Assembly: GCA_030706735.1 (NCBI GenBank)
Contig: JAUZNZ010000007.1
Coordinates: forward strand, 1 to 64,000
Source of the DNA: Bacteroidota bacterium
Lineage (GTDB): Bacteria > Bacteroidota > Bacteroidia > Chitinophagales > Chitinophagaceae
Direction: 5' to 3'
Length of the DNA stretch: 64,000 nt
Position numbers and translations under genes: made by a program. This document shows positions 35,342 through 43,693 of the stretch, piece after piece. Positions within the stretch are counted from its first letter, which is position 1. The number at the start of each line of letters is the position of its first letter. A model generated the notes under the pieces. The model saw only the letters and a list, made by a program, of their open reading frames with translations. It was not told where the DNA came from and made no database searches.

Positions 35342-35887
35342 TTCGCCGAGGCGTGCCAGACCATAGAGGATCGCGGTAACGTGCATGCTCTGCACGATCC
35401 TGTTCTCCCGCAGCATCTGCTTCAACTCCCCGAGCGGGACCAGGTAAATCTCTATTTCTTCACTATGATCGAGTTCCTGGTCCTGCGTACGTTTACCGCC
35501 GGTGGCGAGGTACATATGCATCCAGTTATTATTCGTCGACGGATTGGACGAGGTCTTACCCAGATATTCGAGTTTTGAAAAGCGATAACCCGTCTCTTCG
35601 AGCAATTCTCTTTCGATCGCTGCCTCCAGGGAAGGGTCGGTATCGTCCACGCAGCCTCCGGGAATTTCATAGTCGGTGGTCTGCAACGCATGGCGGTATT
35701 GCCGTTCCAAAATGACCTGTCCGTCCTCGGTCAGGGCAAGGGCCGTCACCCAAGTGGGGAATTCGTAAACATAGTAGGGCGTTACGGTTTTCCCGTCGGG
35801 CGTTTCGCAGGTGTCCTTGCGGATAGTGAACCAGGTATCCTTGAACAGGTATTCCGAAGAGAGGGTCCGCCAACTGAGGTCTTTCAT
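35330..35887 (-). CDS. NUDIX hydrolase
   Basis: A 185-residue NUDIX protein with box GGCVDDTDPSLEAAIERELL followed by EETG, all catalytic acidic residues kept. EYLG at the end of the box region and LVPLGELKQML resemble ADP-ribose/NDP-sugar pyrophosphatases. I start at ATG 35887; the extension to 35947 overlaps the preceding DinB-like gene and lacks homology. It follows that gene by 4 bases and converges on folC with a 12-base overlap. Confidence 0.88.
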   Translation of the reverse strand: MKDLSWRTLSSEYLFKDTWFTIRKDTCETPDGKTVTPYYVYEFPTWVTALALTEDGQVILERQYRHALQTTDYEIPGGCVDDTDPSLEAAIERELLEETGYRFSKLEYLGKTSSNPSTNNNWMHMYLATGGKRTQDQELDHSEEIEIYLVPLGELKQMLRENRIVQSMHVTAILYGLARLGELTY

Positions 35888-35891
35888 ATAG

Positions 35892-36428
35892 TTACCATTT
35901 ATGGCGGGCACGCAGTTCAGTAATATGGGCGGTATGGTGCCGGCCATGCCAGGAGTACATGCCCAGCAGATACCAAAGGGTTATCTGCTTCTTATGTTCC
36001 GGGTGGAAGATCGTCCGCTCCCAGGTCTTCAGCGGCAGGTCAGCCAGCATGGCATACCATCTGGTATGAAGAGCATACAGCAAAGTGAGGGATATATTGA
36101 CAGGAATGCTGCGGACATCGTTCAGTTCGGCCCATAACTTCTCCTCATAGGTGCGGATCGTGGGATTCTCTTCCGTAAGCCCAAGTTTGAAGCGACAATA
36201 GGCGTTGATATGACTGTCGGCCACATGGTGGATGACCTGCTGAACCGTCCAGCCATCCTCACGGTAGGGTGTCTGCAATTGCACCTCGTCCAGGTTCAGG
36301 ATGGCGTTTTCCAGTTGTTGGGGCAGAAATTTAATGTCGGCCAGCCATTGTTCCTTCTGCTTTTCGGAGTAAGGCTGCGGTTCGTATTTGCCGATGGGAT
36401 AACGAAGGTCCATAGTTGCTGTGTTCAT
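35892..36428 (-). CDS. DinB/YfiT-family metal-dependent protein
   Basis: A 178-residue four-helix-bundle protein of the YfiT (bacillithiol transferase BstA) branch of the DinB superfamily. The metal-binding histidines are visible in VIHHVADSH (about residue 62) and WHGRHHTAHI (about 157). LRYPIGKYEPQPY is the characteristic N-terminus. Family members transfer low-molecular-weight thiols. ATG 36428 is preferred; a GTG at 36464 overlapping the ABC ATPase stop is possible. It belongs to the ABC-DinB-NUDIX leftward run. Confidence 0.87.
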   Translation of the reverse strand: MNTATMDLRYPIGKYEPQPYSEKQKEQWLADIKFLPQQLENAILNLDEVQLQTPYREDGWTVQQVIHHVADSHINAYCRFKLGLTEENPTIRTYEEKLWAELNDVRSIPVNISLTLLYALHTRWYAMLADLPLKTWERTIFHPEHKKQITLWYLLGMYSWHGRHHTAHITELRARHKW

Positions 36429-36460
36429 GTTATGATGATATGGTTGGTCATTTCTGCGGA

Positions 36461-37228
36461 TCACGCGTCGGCCCTCAGCGCATGGCCCGTAAGCTGGATG
36501 AAAACGTCTTCCAGGTTGGCCTGTTTTACCTCTTTCGGGCGTTCAAATCCCGTGTCGACGAGCTTGTCGATCAGTTTGTCCGGGGTATCCAGGGCGATGA
36601 TCCTTCCCGCGTCGATAATGGCCACGCGATCGCAAAGGATCTCTGCCTCGTCCATATAGTGGGTCGTGAGGATCACCGTCGTTCCGCGGTCCCTGATCTG
36701 CCGGATCAGATCCCAGAGATTGCGGCGGGCTTGCGGGTCGAGGCCGGTCGTGGGCTCGTCGAGGAAGATGATCCTGGGATCGTTGATCAGGGTGGTGGCG
36801 ATGCTGAAGCGCTGCTTCTGGCCTCCGCTCAGATCCTTGAATTTTGCCTTCGCCTTATCGCGAAGATTGACCGAGTCGAGCAGTTCCAGGGGATTGACGC
36901 GGCGATTGTACAGGCCTCCGAACAGCGCGATGAGCTCGGTTAGGTTCAGGCCGGGGTAATAGCCCGAGGTCTGCAACTGAACGCCGATGATCTCTTTGAT
37001 CCGGTCGGGGTGCTTATCGAGGTCGATGCCGTTAACGGTGACGGACCCGGAGGTTTTCTGGCGAAGGGTCTCGATGATCTCAAGGGTAGTCGATTTGCCT
37101 GCCCCGTTAGGCCCGAGAAGGCCGAAGATCTCCCCTTCGAATACATCGAAGCTGATGCCTTTCACCGCCTCGAAATCACCATACTTTTTCGTGAGGTCCC
37201 TGATGGAAATGATGGTCGTTGCTGTCAT
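36461..37228 (-). CDS. ABC transporter ATP-binding protein (ABC-2 type)
   Basis: A 255-residue ATPase with Walker A GLLGPNGAGKST (about 37-48), Q-loop region VQLQTSGYYP, signature LSGGQKQR and Walker B IIFLDEPTTGLDP. The C-terminal LEDVFIQLTG is typical of drug or antibiotic ABC-2 exporters (DrrA/CcmA type). No permease gene is adjacent, so its partner is encoded elsewhere. I start at ATG 37228, because the upstream TTG lies in a TAACTTG promoter box (37235-37241). Confidence 0.92.
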   Translation of the reverse strand: MTATTIISIRDLTKKYGDFEAVKGISFDVFEGEIFGLLGPNGAGKSTTLEIIETLRQKTSGSVTVNGIDLDKHPDRIKEIIGVQLQTSGYYPGLNLTELIALFGGLYNRRVNPLELLDSVNLRDKAKAKFKDLSGGQKQRFSIATTLINDPRIIFLDEPTTGLDPQARRNLWDLIRQIRDRGTTVILTTHYMDEAEILCDRVAIIDAGRIIALDTPDKLIDKLVDTGFERPKEVKQANLEDVFIQLTGHALRADA

Positions 37229-37295
37229 GGACGGCAAGTTACGAAAATCGGCCGAAGGCCGGGGGCCGGATTGCCGATCCCGGATGGGCCGGGGT

Positions 37296-38309
37296 TCAGG
37301 AGCGCGCCAGGTAGGTCTCCAGTTCCTCCATCATTTTGCGGCTGCCGATGAACAGGGAGGAACGCTGATGCAATTCGGTGGGCTGCACATCCAGGATGCG
37401 TTGCCGCCCGTTGGTGGCCTTTCCGCCTGCAACCTCCACGATAAACGCGAAGGGGTTGCACTCATAGAGTAAACGGAGCTTGCCCTTCGGCTTGTCGATC
37501 GTTGCGGGATACATAAATATGCCGCCCTTGATGAGGTTACGGTGGACATCGGCCACCATGCTGCCAATGTAGCGCTGGGTATAGGGGCCGCCATTGTCCT
37601 TGTTCTTTTTCTGGCAGGCGTCGATATAGGCTTGTACGCCTTTCTCGTACTGAAAGAAATTGCCATGATTGACCGAATAGATCTTGCCGGTCTCGGGGCA
37701 TTTGATATTCGGATGGCTAAGCGTGAATTCACCGATCGAGGGATCCAGGGTAAACCCGTTCACGCCACGCCGGGTGGCATAGACCATCATCGTCGAGGAA
37801 CCATAGATAATATAGCCGGCAGCCACCATGTTGCGGCCAGGCTGAAGGAAATCCTCGCGCGTGCAGGGTTTTCCCTTTTCGCTGATACGGCGATAGACGC
37901 AAAAGATGGTGCCGATGGAGACGTTCACGTCGATATTCCCGCTGCCGTCCAGCGGGTCGAAAAGGCAAACGTATTTTGAATTGTTGCTGGCCTCGTCATC
38001 AAAGACGACGAACTCGGGCAATTCCTCACTGCCAATGCCGGCACAGCTAATGCCATGGCTCAGGACGCCCATGAGCTGGTTGTTGGCATAAATGTCCAGT
38101 TTTTTAACATCCTCTCCCTGGACATTGACCGTTCCCGCGTCACCGAGGATGTCGACCAGGCCCGCTTTATTGACCTCCACGTTGACGCGCTTGGCGGCCA
38201 GGCCGATATCGCGGAGCAGGTTGCTGAGTTCGCCGGTGGCGTGGGGAAAGTTGCGCAGCTGCTGGAGAGTGAATTCGTCTAAAGTGAGAACTTTACGATT
38301 TACATTCAT
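37296..38309 (-). CDS. fbp: Class I fructose-1,6-bisphosphatase
   Basis: A 337-residue gluconeogenic phosphatase. Metal and substrate motifs are present: CLFDPLDGSGNIDVNVSIGT in the centre, YGSSTMMVYATRRGVNGFTLDP, and RYIGSMVADVHRNLIKGGIFMYPA. Length is typical of class I enzymes. I start at ATG 38309; the longer reading covers the promoter region and part of lysC in another frame. It is divergent from lysC, with 58 bases between the start codons. Confidence 0.96.
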   Translation of the reverse strand: MNVNRKVLTLDEFTLQQLRNFPHATGELSNLLRDIGLAAKRVNVEVNKAGLVDILGDAGTVNVQGEDVKKLDIYANNQLMGVLSHGISCAGIGSEELPEFVVFDDEASNNSKYVCLFDPLDGSGNIDVNVSIGTIFCVYRRISEKGKPCTREDFLQPGRNMVAAGYIIYGSSTMMVYATRRGVNGFTLDPSIGEFTLSHPNIKCPETGKIYSVNHGNFFQYEKGVQAYIDACQKKNKDNGGPYTQRYIGSMVADVHRNLIKGGIFMYPATIDKPKGKLRLLYECNPFAFIVEVAGGKATNGRQRILDVQPTELHQRSSLFIGSRKMMEELETYLARS

Positions 38310-38338
38310 GCGGCATGATTTGAAATTCGCCAGTCGTG

Positions 38339-38346
38339 CAAATGTA
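38339..38346 (-). promoter_or_regulatory. fbp -7 element
   Basis: On the minus strand TACATTTG, 29 bases before the fbp ATG. It is 9 bases from the lysC -7 box on the other strand, so each promoter's -33 region lies beneath the other's transcription start. Confidence 0.55.
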
Positions 38347-38355
38347 GGGGGATTG

Positions 38356-38363
38356 TATATTTG
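38356..38363 (+). promoter_or_regulatory. lysC -7 element, four bases before ATG
   Basis: TATATTTG, then CGCC, then the lysC ATG at 38368. The base order TTTGCGCCATG is identical to that at purC. Confidence 0.55.
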
Positions 38364-38367
38364 CGCC

Positions 38368-39636
38368 ATGAAAATTTTCAAATTCGGGGGGGCCAGCGTG
38401 AATAGCGTGGAAAGGATCCAACGGCTCGCGGAGATCCTTCGCGGCACGGCGGGCAGCGCGGAAAATGTGCTGGTCGTGATCTCGGCCATGGGCAAGACGA
38501 CGAATGCCCTGGAAAAAGTGGTCGAAGCCTTCTATGCCGGTCACCGCGACGAGGCGCTACGCTTATTCGAACAGGTGAAGCAGTCTCACCTGACCACGGC
38601 GAAATACCTGCTGGTAAAGAACTATCTCGATGCGGAGGCGCATCTCCGGGATCATTTCACCGAGGTCGAATGGCTCCTGCATGACAAGCCCGTGCGCGAA
38701 TTCGATTATTATTACGACCAGGTCGTATGCATTGGAGAATTATTGTCCACCTGCATCATCAGCGCCTACCTGGCCGAGATGGGCATCGGCAATCAATGGA
38801 TCGACGTACGGGATATCTTCCGTACCGACAATAATTTCCGCGACGCCGCGATCGATTGGGCCTATACCGCTGAACAAACGCGCCGGCAGGTGCTCCCCCT
38901 GTTCGATACCGACAATATGGTGATCACGCAGGGCTTCATCGGCGCCACGGCAGAAAATGAAAGCACCACCCTGGGCAGGGAGGGCAGCGACTATTCGGCG
39001 GCGGTATTTGCGAACCTGCTGGACGCCGAAAGCCAGACCATCTGGAAGGATGTGGAGGGGGTCATGAATGCGGACCCGAAGCTCTTCCCCGATGCCCGCG
39101 TGATCAGCGAGCTCAGTTATGACGAGGTCATCGAGATGGCCTACTACGGCGCGCAGGTCATCCATCCCAAGACCATCAAACCCTTGCAGAACAAAGGGAT
39201 CCCGCTGTATGTGAAATGCTTCCTCGACAGCAGCCTCCCGGGAACGGTCATTTTCTCAAAAAGTGTAAAGGGCCTTCCGCCGATCATCGTCCTGAAACGG
39301 GATCAGGCGCTTGTCTATTTGCATTCGAAGGATTTTTCCTTTGTGGGCGAGGAACTGACCGGAAAGTTATATCACTTATTCTCCGAGATCCGGATCAAGC
39401 CCAATCTCATGCAAAGCGGAGCCGTCACCATACAGGTCTGCCTGGACGACCGGGCAGAAAAGATCGAGAAGCTGGCCCTGTCCGCCGCGGAATACTTCGA
39501 CGTGCAGATCGAAAAAGGACTGACCTTGCTCACGATCCGGCACTATCAGGAAGAGATCCTTCGGAAAATGACCGAAGGGCGGCAGATGCTGCTGCGGCAG
39601 CAGGGGCCGGAGACGGTGCAGGTGCTCATGCGGTAA
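38368..39636 (+). CDS. lysC: Aspartate kinase
   Basis: A 422-residue monofunctional aspartokinase, first step of lysine, threonine and methionine synthesis. KFGGASVNSVERI opens the kinase domain, followed by VVISAMGKTTNALE, FIGATAENESTTLGREGSDYSAA, and WKDVEGVMNADP. C-terminal residues about 300-415 form the ACT regulatory pair. I start at ATG 38368, not the ORF extension that runs into fbp. It has its own promoter and no linked pathway gene. Confidence 0.95.
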   Translation: MKIFKFGGASVNSVERIQRLAEILRGTAGSAENVLVVISAMGKTTNALEKVVEAFYAGHRDEALRLFEQVKQSHLTTAKYLLVKNYLDAEAHLRDHFTEVEWLLHDKPVREFDYYYDQVVCIGELLSTCIISAYLAEMGIGNQWIDVRDIFRTDNNFRDAAIDWAYTAEQTRRQVLPLFDTDNMVITQGFIGATAENESTTLGREGSDYSAAVFANLLDAESQTIWKDVEGVMNADPKLFPDARVISELSYDEVIEMAYYGAQVIHPKTIKPLQNKGIPLYVKCFLDSSLPGTVIFSKSVKGLPPIIVLKRDQALVYLHSKDFSFVGEELTGKLYHLFSEIRIKPNLMQSGAVTIQVCLDDRAEKIEKLALSAAEYFDVQIEKGLTLLTIRHYQEEILRKMTEGRQMLLRQQGPETVQVLMR

Positions 39637-39660
39637 GCGGGGGGCGAGATGGCGGGGGGG

Positions 39661-39714
39661 GACGCACGACGGGAGGGGGACGCGCCACGGGAGGGGGACG
39701 CGCCACGGGAGGGA
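39661..39714. repeat. Three 18-bp G-rich tandem units after lysC
   Basis: Units at 39661-39678, 39679-39696 and 39697-39714 read GACGCGCCACGGGAGGGG with a few substitutions. They lie in the 205-bp gap between lysC and the permease, follow a run of eight G's, and share the motif GGACGCG with the 15-bp repeat at 1351. GGG tracts could fold as G-quadruplex. Confidence 0.75.
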
Positions 39715-39841
39715 GGACGAAGCCGTACACCCGATGTATCGAAAACGGACAGGGCCGGGGCCGGGCCGGGCTAACTGGTTCATATCCAAGGACAATTATT
39801 TTGGTCTTGAAATTGAGACGGATCGGCAAACCTCATAGCCC

Positions 39842-42259
39842 ATGCTCAAGAATCATTTCCTGGTCGCCTTCAGGAACCTTTGGAAGAACAAGGTCTATTC
39901 CGCCATCAATATCGTCGGTCTGGCGATCGGCATGGGAGCCTGTCTGCTGATCATGGTCTTCGTGTTCTATGAGAAAAGTTTCGATCAGTTCCATACGAAG
40001 AATATCTGGCGTCTGAATGAAGTGCAGAAGTTCCCGGGGATGGTCTCCTCCCAAAAAGTTGGCCTGTCCATGTTCCCGATGGGGCCGACCCTGATGAAGG
40101 AATTCCCGGAGATAAAGAATTTCACCCGCATCCATTGGGAGGATAAATTCCAGGTCTCGAATGGCGACAAGCGCCTTTATCTGCCGCATGTGCATTTTGT
40201 CGACTCGACCTTTTTGCAGATGTTCGATTTCAAGCTATTGAAGGGCGACCGGGCTACCGCCCTGCTCCGGCCGAACAGCATTTTGCTGACTTCGGAAAGC
40301 GCAAAAAAATTATTCGGCACGGAGGATCCTGTCGGAAAAACGGTCATCCATTACAGCGGCGATACGACCATTGCCGTCGTCACAGGTATATTGGAAGACG
40401 TTCCGCAGAATTCGCAATTGCAGTTCGACGCGTTGGTTTCGTTCAGCACCTTTTACCATAAATATCCCGATGTGGCAGACAATTGGGGAGGGAACTGGCT
40501 GGACACTTATTTCGAGCTGGCGCCGGGCACGGATGCCGCCGCGATGGAAAAGCGATTCCCGGCCTATTTGAAAAAGTATCTTTCCCGGGGAGACAGCTGG
40601 AAATATTTTGAACTATTCCTGCTACCGCTGAGAGAGGTTCATGCCGGCGCCTCGGAGATCGGGCTGGATTACCTCAATTACCAAAAGTTCGATAAGAAAT
40701 ACACGAACATCTTCCTGATGATCGCGGTCATCGTCCTGCTCATCGCGTGCGTCAACTTCATGAACCTGTCCACGGCACGGTCGGCGGAAAGGGCGCGCGA
40801 AGTGGGTATCCGGAAATCCATCGGAGCGCAGCGATGGCAGTTGTCCATGCAATTTCTGAGCGAGGCGGTGCTGTTATCATTCATCGCCCTGGTACTGGCT
40901 CTCGTGCTCGCCAAGCTATTTCTCCCCTTCGTGCGCAGCCTGAGCCAGCGAAACCTGCAACTACCCTTATTCGAAAACCTGCCGCTCCTGCTGGCCGTCG
41001 TCGGGGGGACGCTGATCATCGGTATCCTGTCCGGGCTGTATCCGGCAGCTTACCTATCCTCGTTCCAACCCGTTAAAGTGCTCAAGGGCTCGATCCAGAC
41101 CGGAAAAAGCAAGGGCAGGCTGCGGAATATCCTGGTCGTCACCCAATTCGCCAGCGCCGTCTTCCTGATGATCGCAACGATAATTGCGGTCAGGCAATTG
41201 CGTTATATGCAGCAACGCGATCCGGGATTCAGCACGGCCCAGGTGGTCACCGTTCCGCTGGATGATGTCACCAGCCGCAAATTCAATACTATCCGGCAGG
41301 ACTTATTGGCCAATAGCCTGGTCTCCGGCGTTACCGCTGCCCAGGACCAACTGGGAAGCCATCTCGACCAGTCCGGTGTGGGATTCAAGGGTGATGGCCC
41401 GTTGCGGCGCCTTACGTCGACCCGCCTGATCGTCGATCCCGATTATCTCCGGCTGTACAAGATCCGGTTGGCTTATGGAAAGGATTTTTCCAGGGAGAAA
41501 GGGGCGAATGGGCGGGAATACATCATCAATGAAGCATTGGCGAAAGAGCTCCTGAAAGATAATCCGCGCGCGCCGATGGAGTCCCTGTTGGGGAACGGCT
41601 TTGGATTCGATTCCGCGGGAATTCTCGTGGGAAGGATCGTAGGGATCGCGAAGGATTTCAATTTCAATTCGCCGCACTATAAGATCGAGACGATGTTCAT
41701 TTTCAACCAAAACGACTGGGGCTTTTCGACCCTGTCCGTCAGGATAGACGGTAGCAGGGCCAGGGAGGCGGTTGCCTTCATCGGGTCGGTATGGCACAAG
41801 GATTTCCCCGACCATCCGTTCGAATATCAATTTTTAGACGATCATTTTGCGGACGTTTACCGTGCGGACACGCAGGTCAGTTCGATCGTCGGCGTCCTGG
41901 CCGGGCTGGCGATCCTGATCTCCTGTCTCGGGTTGTTCGGGCTGGCGTCCTATTCCGCGGAGAAAAGGGTGAAAGAGATCGGCATCCGAAAGGTGCTGGG
42001 CGCATCGGTGCAGAATATCGTACGGATGTTATCAGGGGACTTCCTAAAAAGGGTTTTGATCGCTACGATCATTGCCTGGCCTCTGGCCTGGTGGGCGATG
42101 AATAAATGGCTTCAGGATTTTGCCTATCGGATCGACATGAGCTGGTGGATCTTTATTGCGGCGGGTGGAGTGGCGCTGCTAATCGCCCTGGTGACGATCA
42201 GCCTGATGGCGATCAAGGCGGCGGTGACGAACCCGGTTAAGAGTTTGAGATCGGAATAA
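39842..42259 (+). CDS. FtsX-like ABC transporter permease (MacB-type)
   Basis: An 805-residue permease with two FtsX domains, as common in Bacteroidota. Helix 1 is at about 20-42, a periplasmic MacB-PCD-type domain runs to about 285, the first FtsX unit is at about 285-430 (with ARSAERAREVGIRKSIGA), then comes a second periplasmic domain, and the last FtsX unit at about 680-800 ends with EKRVKEIGIRKVLGASV and NPVKSLRSE. No ATPase gene adjoins. Such proteins usually pair with a LolD/MacB-type ATPase for lipoprotein or peptide transport; partner unknown. Confidence 0.9.
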   Translation: MLKNHFLVAFRNLWKNKVYSAINIVGLAIGMGACLLIMVFVFYEKSFDQFHTKNIWRLNEVQKFPGMVSSQKVGLSMFPMGPTLMKEFPEIKNFTRIHWEDKFQVSNGDKRLYLPHVHFVDSTFLQMFDFKLLKGDRATALLRPNSILLTSESAKKLFGTEDPVGKTVIHYSGDTTIAVVTGILEDVPQNSQLQFDALVSFSTFYHKYPDVADNWGGNWLDTYFELAPGTDAAAMEKRFPAYLKKYLSRGDSWKYFELFLLPLREVHAGASEIGLDYLNYQKFDKKYTNIFLMIAVIVLLIACVNFMNLSTARSAERAREVGIRKSIGAQRWQLSMQFLSEAVLLSFIALVLALVLAKLFLPFVRSLSQRNLQLPLFENLPLLLAVVGGTLIIGILSGLYPAAYLSSFQPVKVLKGSIQTGKSKGRLRNILVVTQFASAVFLMIATIIAVRQLRYMQQRDPGFSTAQVVTVPLDDVTSRKFNTIRQDLLANSLVSGVTAAQDQLGSHLDQSGVGFKGDGPLRRLTSTRLIVDPDYLRLYKIRLAYGKDFSREKGANGREYIINEALAKELLKDNPRAPMESLLGNGFGFDSAGILVGRIVGIAKDFNFNSPHYKIETMFIFNQNDWGFSTLSVRIDGSRAREAVAFIGSVWHKDFPDHPFEYQFLDDHFADVYRADTQVSSIVGVLAGLAILISCLGLFGLASYSAEKRVKEIGIRKVLGASVQNIVRMLSGDFLKRVLIATIIAWPLAWWAMNKWLQDFAYRIDMSWWIFIAAGGVALLIALVTISLMAIKAAVTNPVKSLRSE

Positions 42260-42322
42260 CGGACGGAGGGTGGACCCGAGGACGGGGGGACCCGGGCGCG
42301 AGGCCGGGCAGGCGGCGCGGTT

Positions 42323-43546
42323 CTAATCCGTACCGATCATGACGGTTTGTTTGAGCTCGATGGCGACATGCCTACCGAGATGAACGGCAGGAGCCCAAGG
42401 GGGCATATTGAGGAATTCGTTCTCTATCTTCTCATTCATCGTATCGTTGCCTCCGCGGATGACCCGTGCATATACCGGCTTGCCGACGCTGTCGATGATG
42501 TATTGAACCATGATAAAGGCCTTGGTTTGTCCCTCGTCCAGGTCTTTCACCGCGTCCTTGCCGACCTTATTCAGGAAGTCCTGGAACATGTCGCTGCCAC
42601 CGGGATAGAGGGGCAGTTTGTCCACGGATTTGGCGAGATCCTCCTCTTTGACTGGAAGGGGTTGTTCGGGACGTCTATGAACAATCTTCTTTTGCGTTTT
42701 TCCGGGCTCTTCCTCCAGGGCCATCCCGAGTTTGACCTTCGCCTCCGAAGAAGAAGCGCCGGTGACGTATTCGCCGTGACCATTGACCATGATGAAGGGG
42801 ATCTGCCGGTATTTTTCAAAATAGTTAAAGGCATCCTTCATACTGTTCGCGAAGGTGCCGTAATCAGAAAAGGTCTGCAGGTATTTATTAAGGTATTCGA
42901 CGCTACGGAGATTCGAAAAATTGACGGGGAAGATGTGCACCGGAATGAAATCCTCACCCATATCCTTTGCGTGCGCAGCCAGAATATAGAGCTCTTCGAT
43001 CTGCGCGTCGGTGATCGGAATGCAACCGGTGGTCACGCAGCTGCCGTGGATGTAAATATCGCCTCCGGGCTGGGTGGAATCGCTCAACATCCTGTCGGAC
43101 GCATTGGGATAATTCAGGCCCAGCGACAGATGATATTCACTCTTCGGGTTGAATTCATTGATGTAATAAAATCCTTCCGGAACCTGGTAGTCGCCGGCCA
43201 TTCGTTTCGGACCCAGGGTACCGGCGAGCGCACAGACCTTATACGACTTGAAAAGCTTGTATTTCTCCTCCTTGCTGTTCTTCACCCATACCTCAAGCTG
43301 GCTATCATACTTGAAAGAGCGGATATAGACATAACGGGCCGGCCAGACCAGCCCTTTTTCGTGGAACTGCTTGACCAGGGTGTCTTCTTTCCGGTTAAGC
43401 ATGTCCGAAATCCTTGGTATAGAACGTTGATAATCAATAAAATGAATAGCTGATACCGAGTTTTGCGCGGAGGCAGGGGAAGGGGCGAAAAGCAAACCCA
43501 GGATAACCACGTGAAAACCAGCGAAGATTCTTCTTTTTGCGTGCAT
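42323..43546 (-). CDS. YafK-type L,D-transpeptidase fused to a TonB-C-like domain
   Basis: A 407-residue exported protein. Signal peptide about 1-27. Residues about 70-235 form a YafK-type L,D-transpeptidase catalytic domain with His167-Gly and catalytic Cys175 in IYIHGSCVTTGCIPIT; such enzymes cross-link or trim peptidoglycan or release anchored lipoproteins. After a charged linker, residues about 312-405 start with YPGGSDMFQDFLNKV and include GKPVYARVIRGG and MPPWAPA, matching the TonB C-terminal domains of Bacteroidota transducers. There is no membrane anchor between them. The fusion hints at an enzyme delivered to the TonB/envelope interface. Confidence 0.88.
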   Translation of the reverse strand: MHAKRRIFAGFHVVILGLLFAPSPASAQNSVSAIHFIDYQRSIPRISDMLNRKEDTLVKQFHEKGLVWPARYVYIRSFKYDSQLEVWVKNSKEEKYKLFKSYKVCALAGTLGPKRMAGDYQVPEGFYYINEFNPKSEYHLSLGLNYPNASDRMLSDSTQPGGDIYIHGSCVTTGCIPITDAQIEELYILAAHAKDMGEDFIPVHIFPVNFSNLRSVEYLNKYLQTFSDYGTFANSMKDAFNYFEKYRQIPFIMVNGHGEYVTGASSSEAKVKLGMALEEEPGKTQKKIVHRRPEQPLPVKEEDLAKSVDKLPLYPGGSDMFQDFLNKVGKDAVKDLDEGQTKAFIMVQYIIDSVGKPVYARVIRGGNDTMNEKIENEFLNMPPWAPAVHLGRHVAIELKQTVMIGTD

Positions 43547-43693
43547 AATAGGGTAAAATGGTTATAGTTCCGGATTATCGTGGCTATTTACAGGTATCGA
43601 TCGTCGATTTTCAAAGGCAACGTGTCCCCACAAAGGAACAAAAAACCTGCCAGACTTGCCAATGCCGGCAGGCAATATTTAACGAAAAAATAG

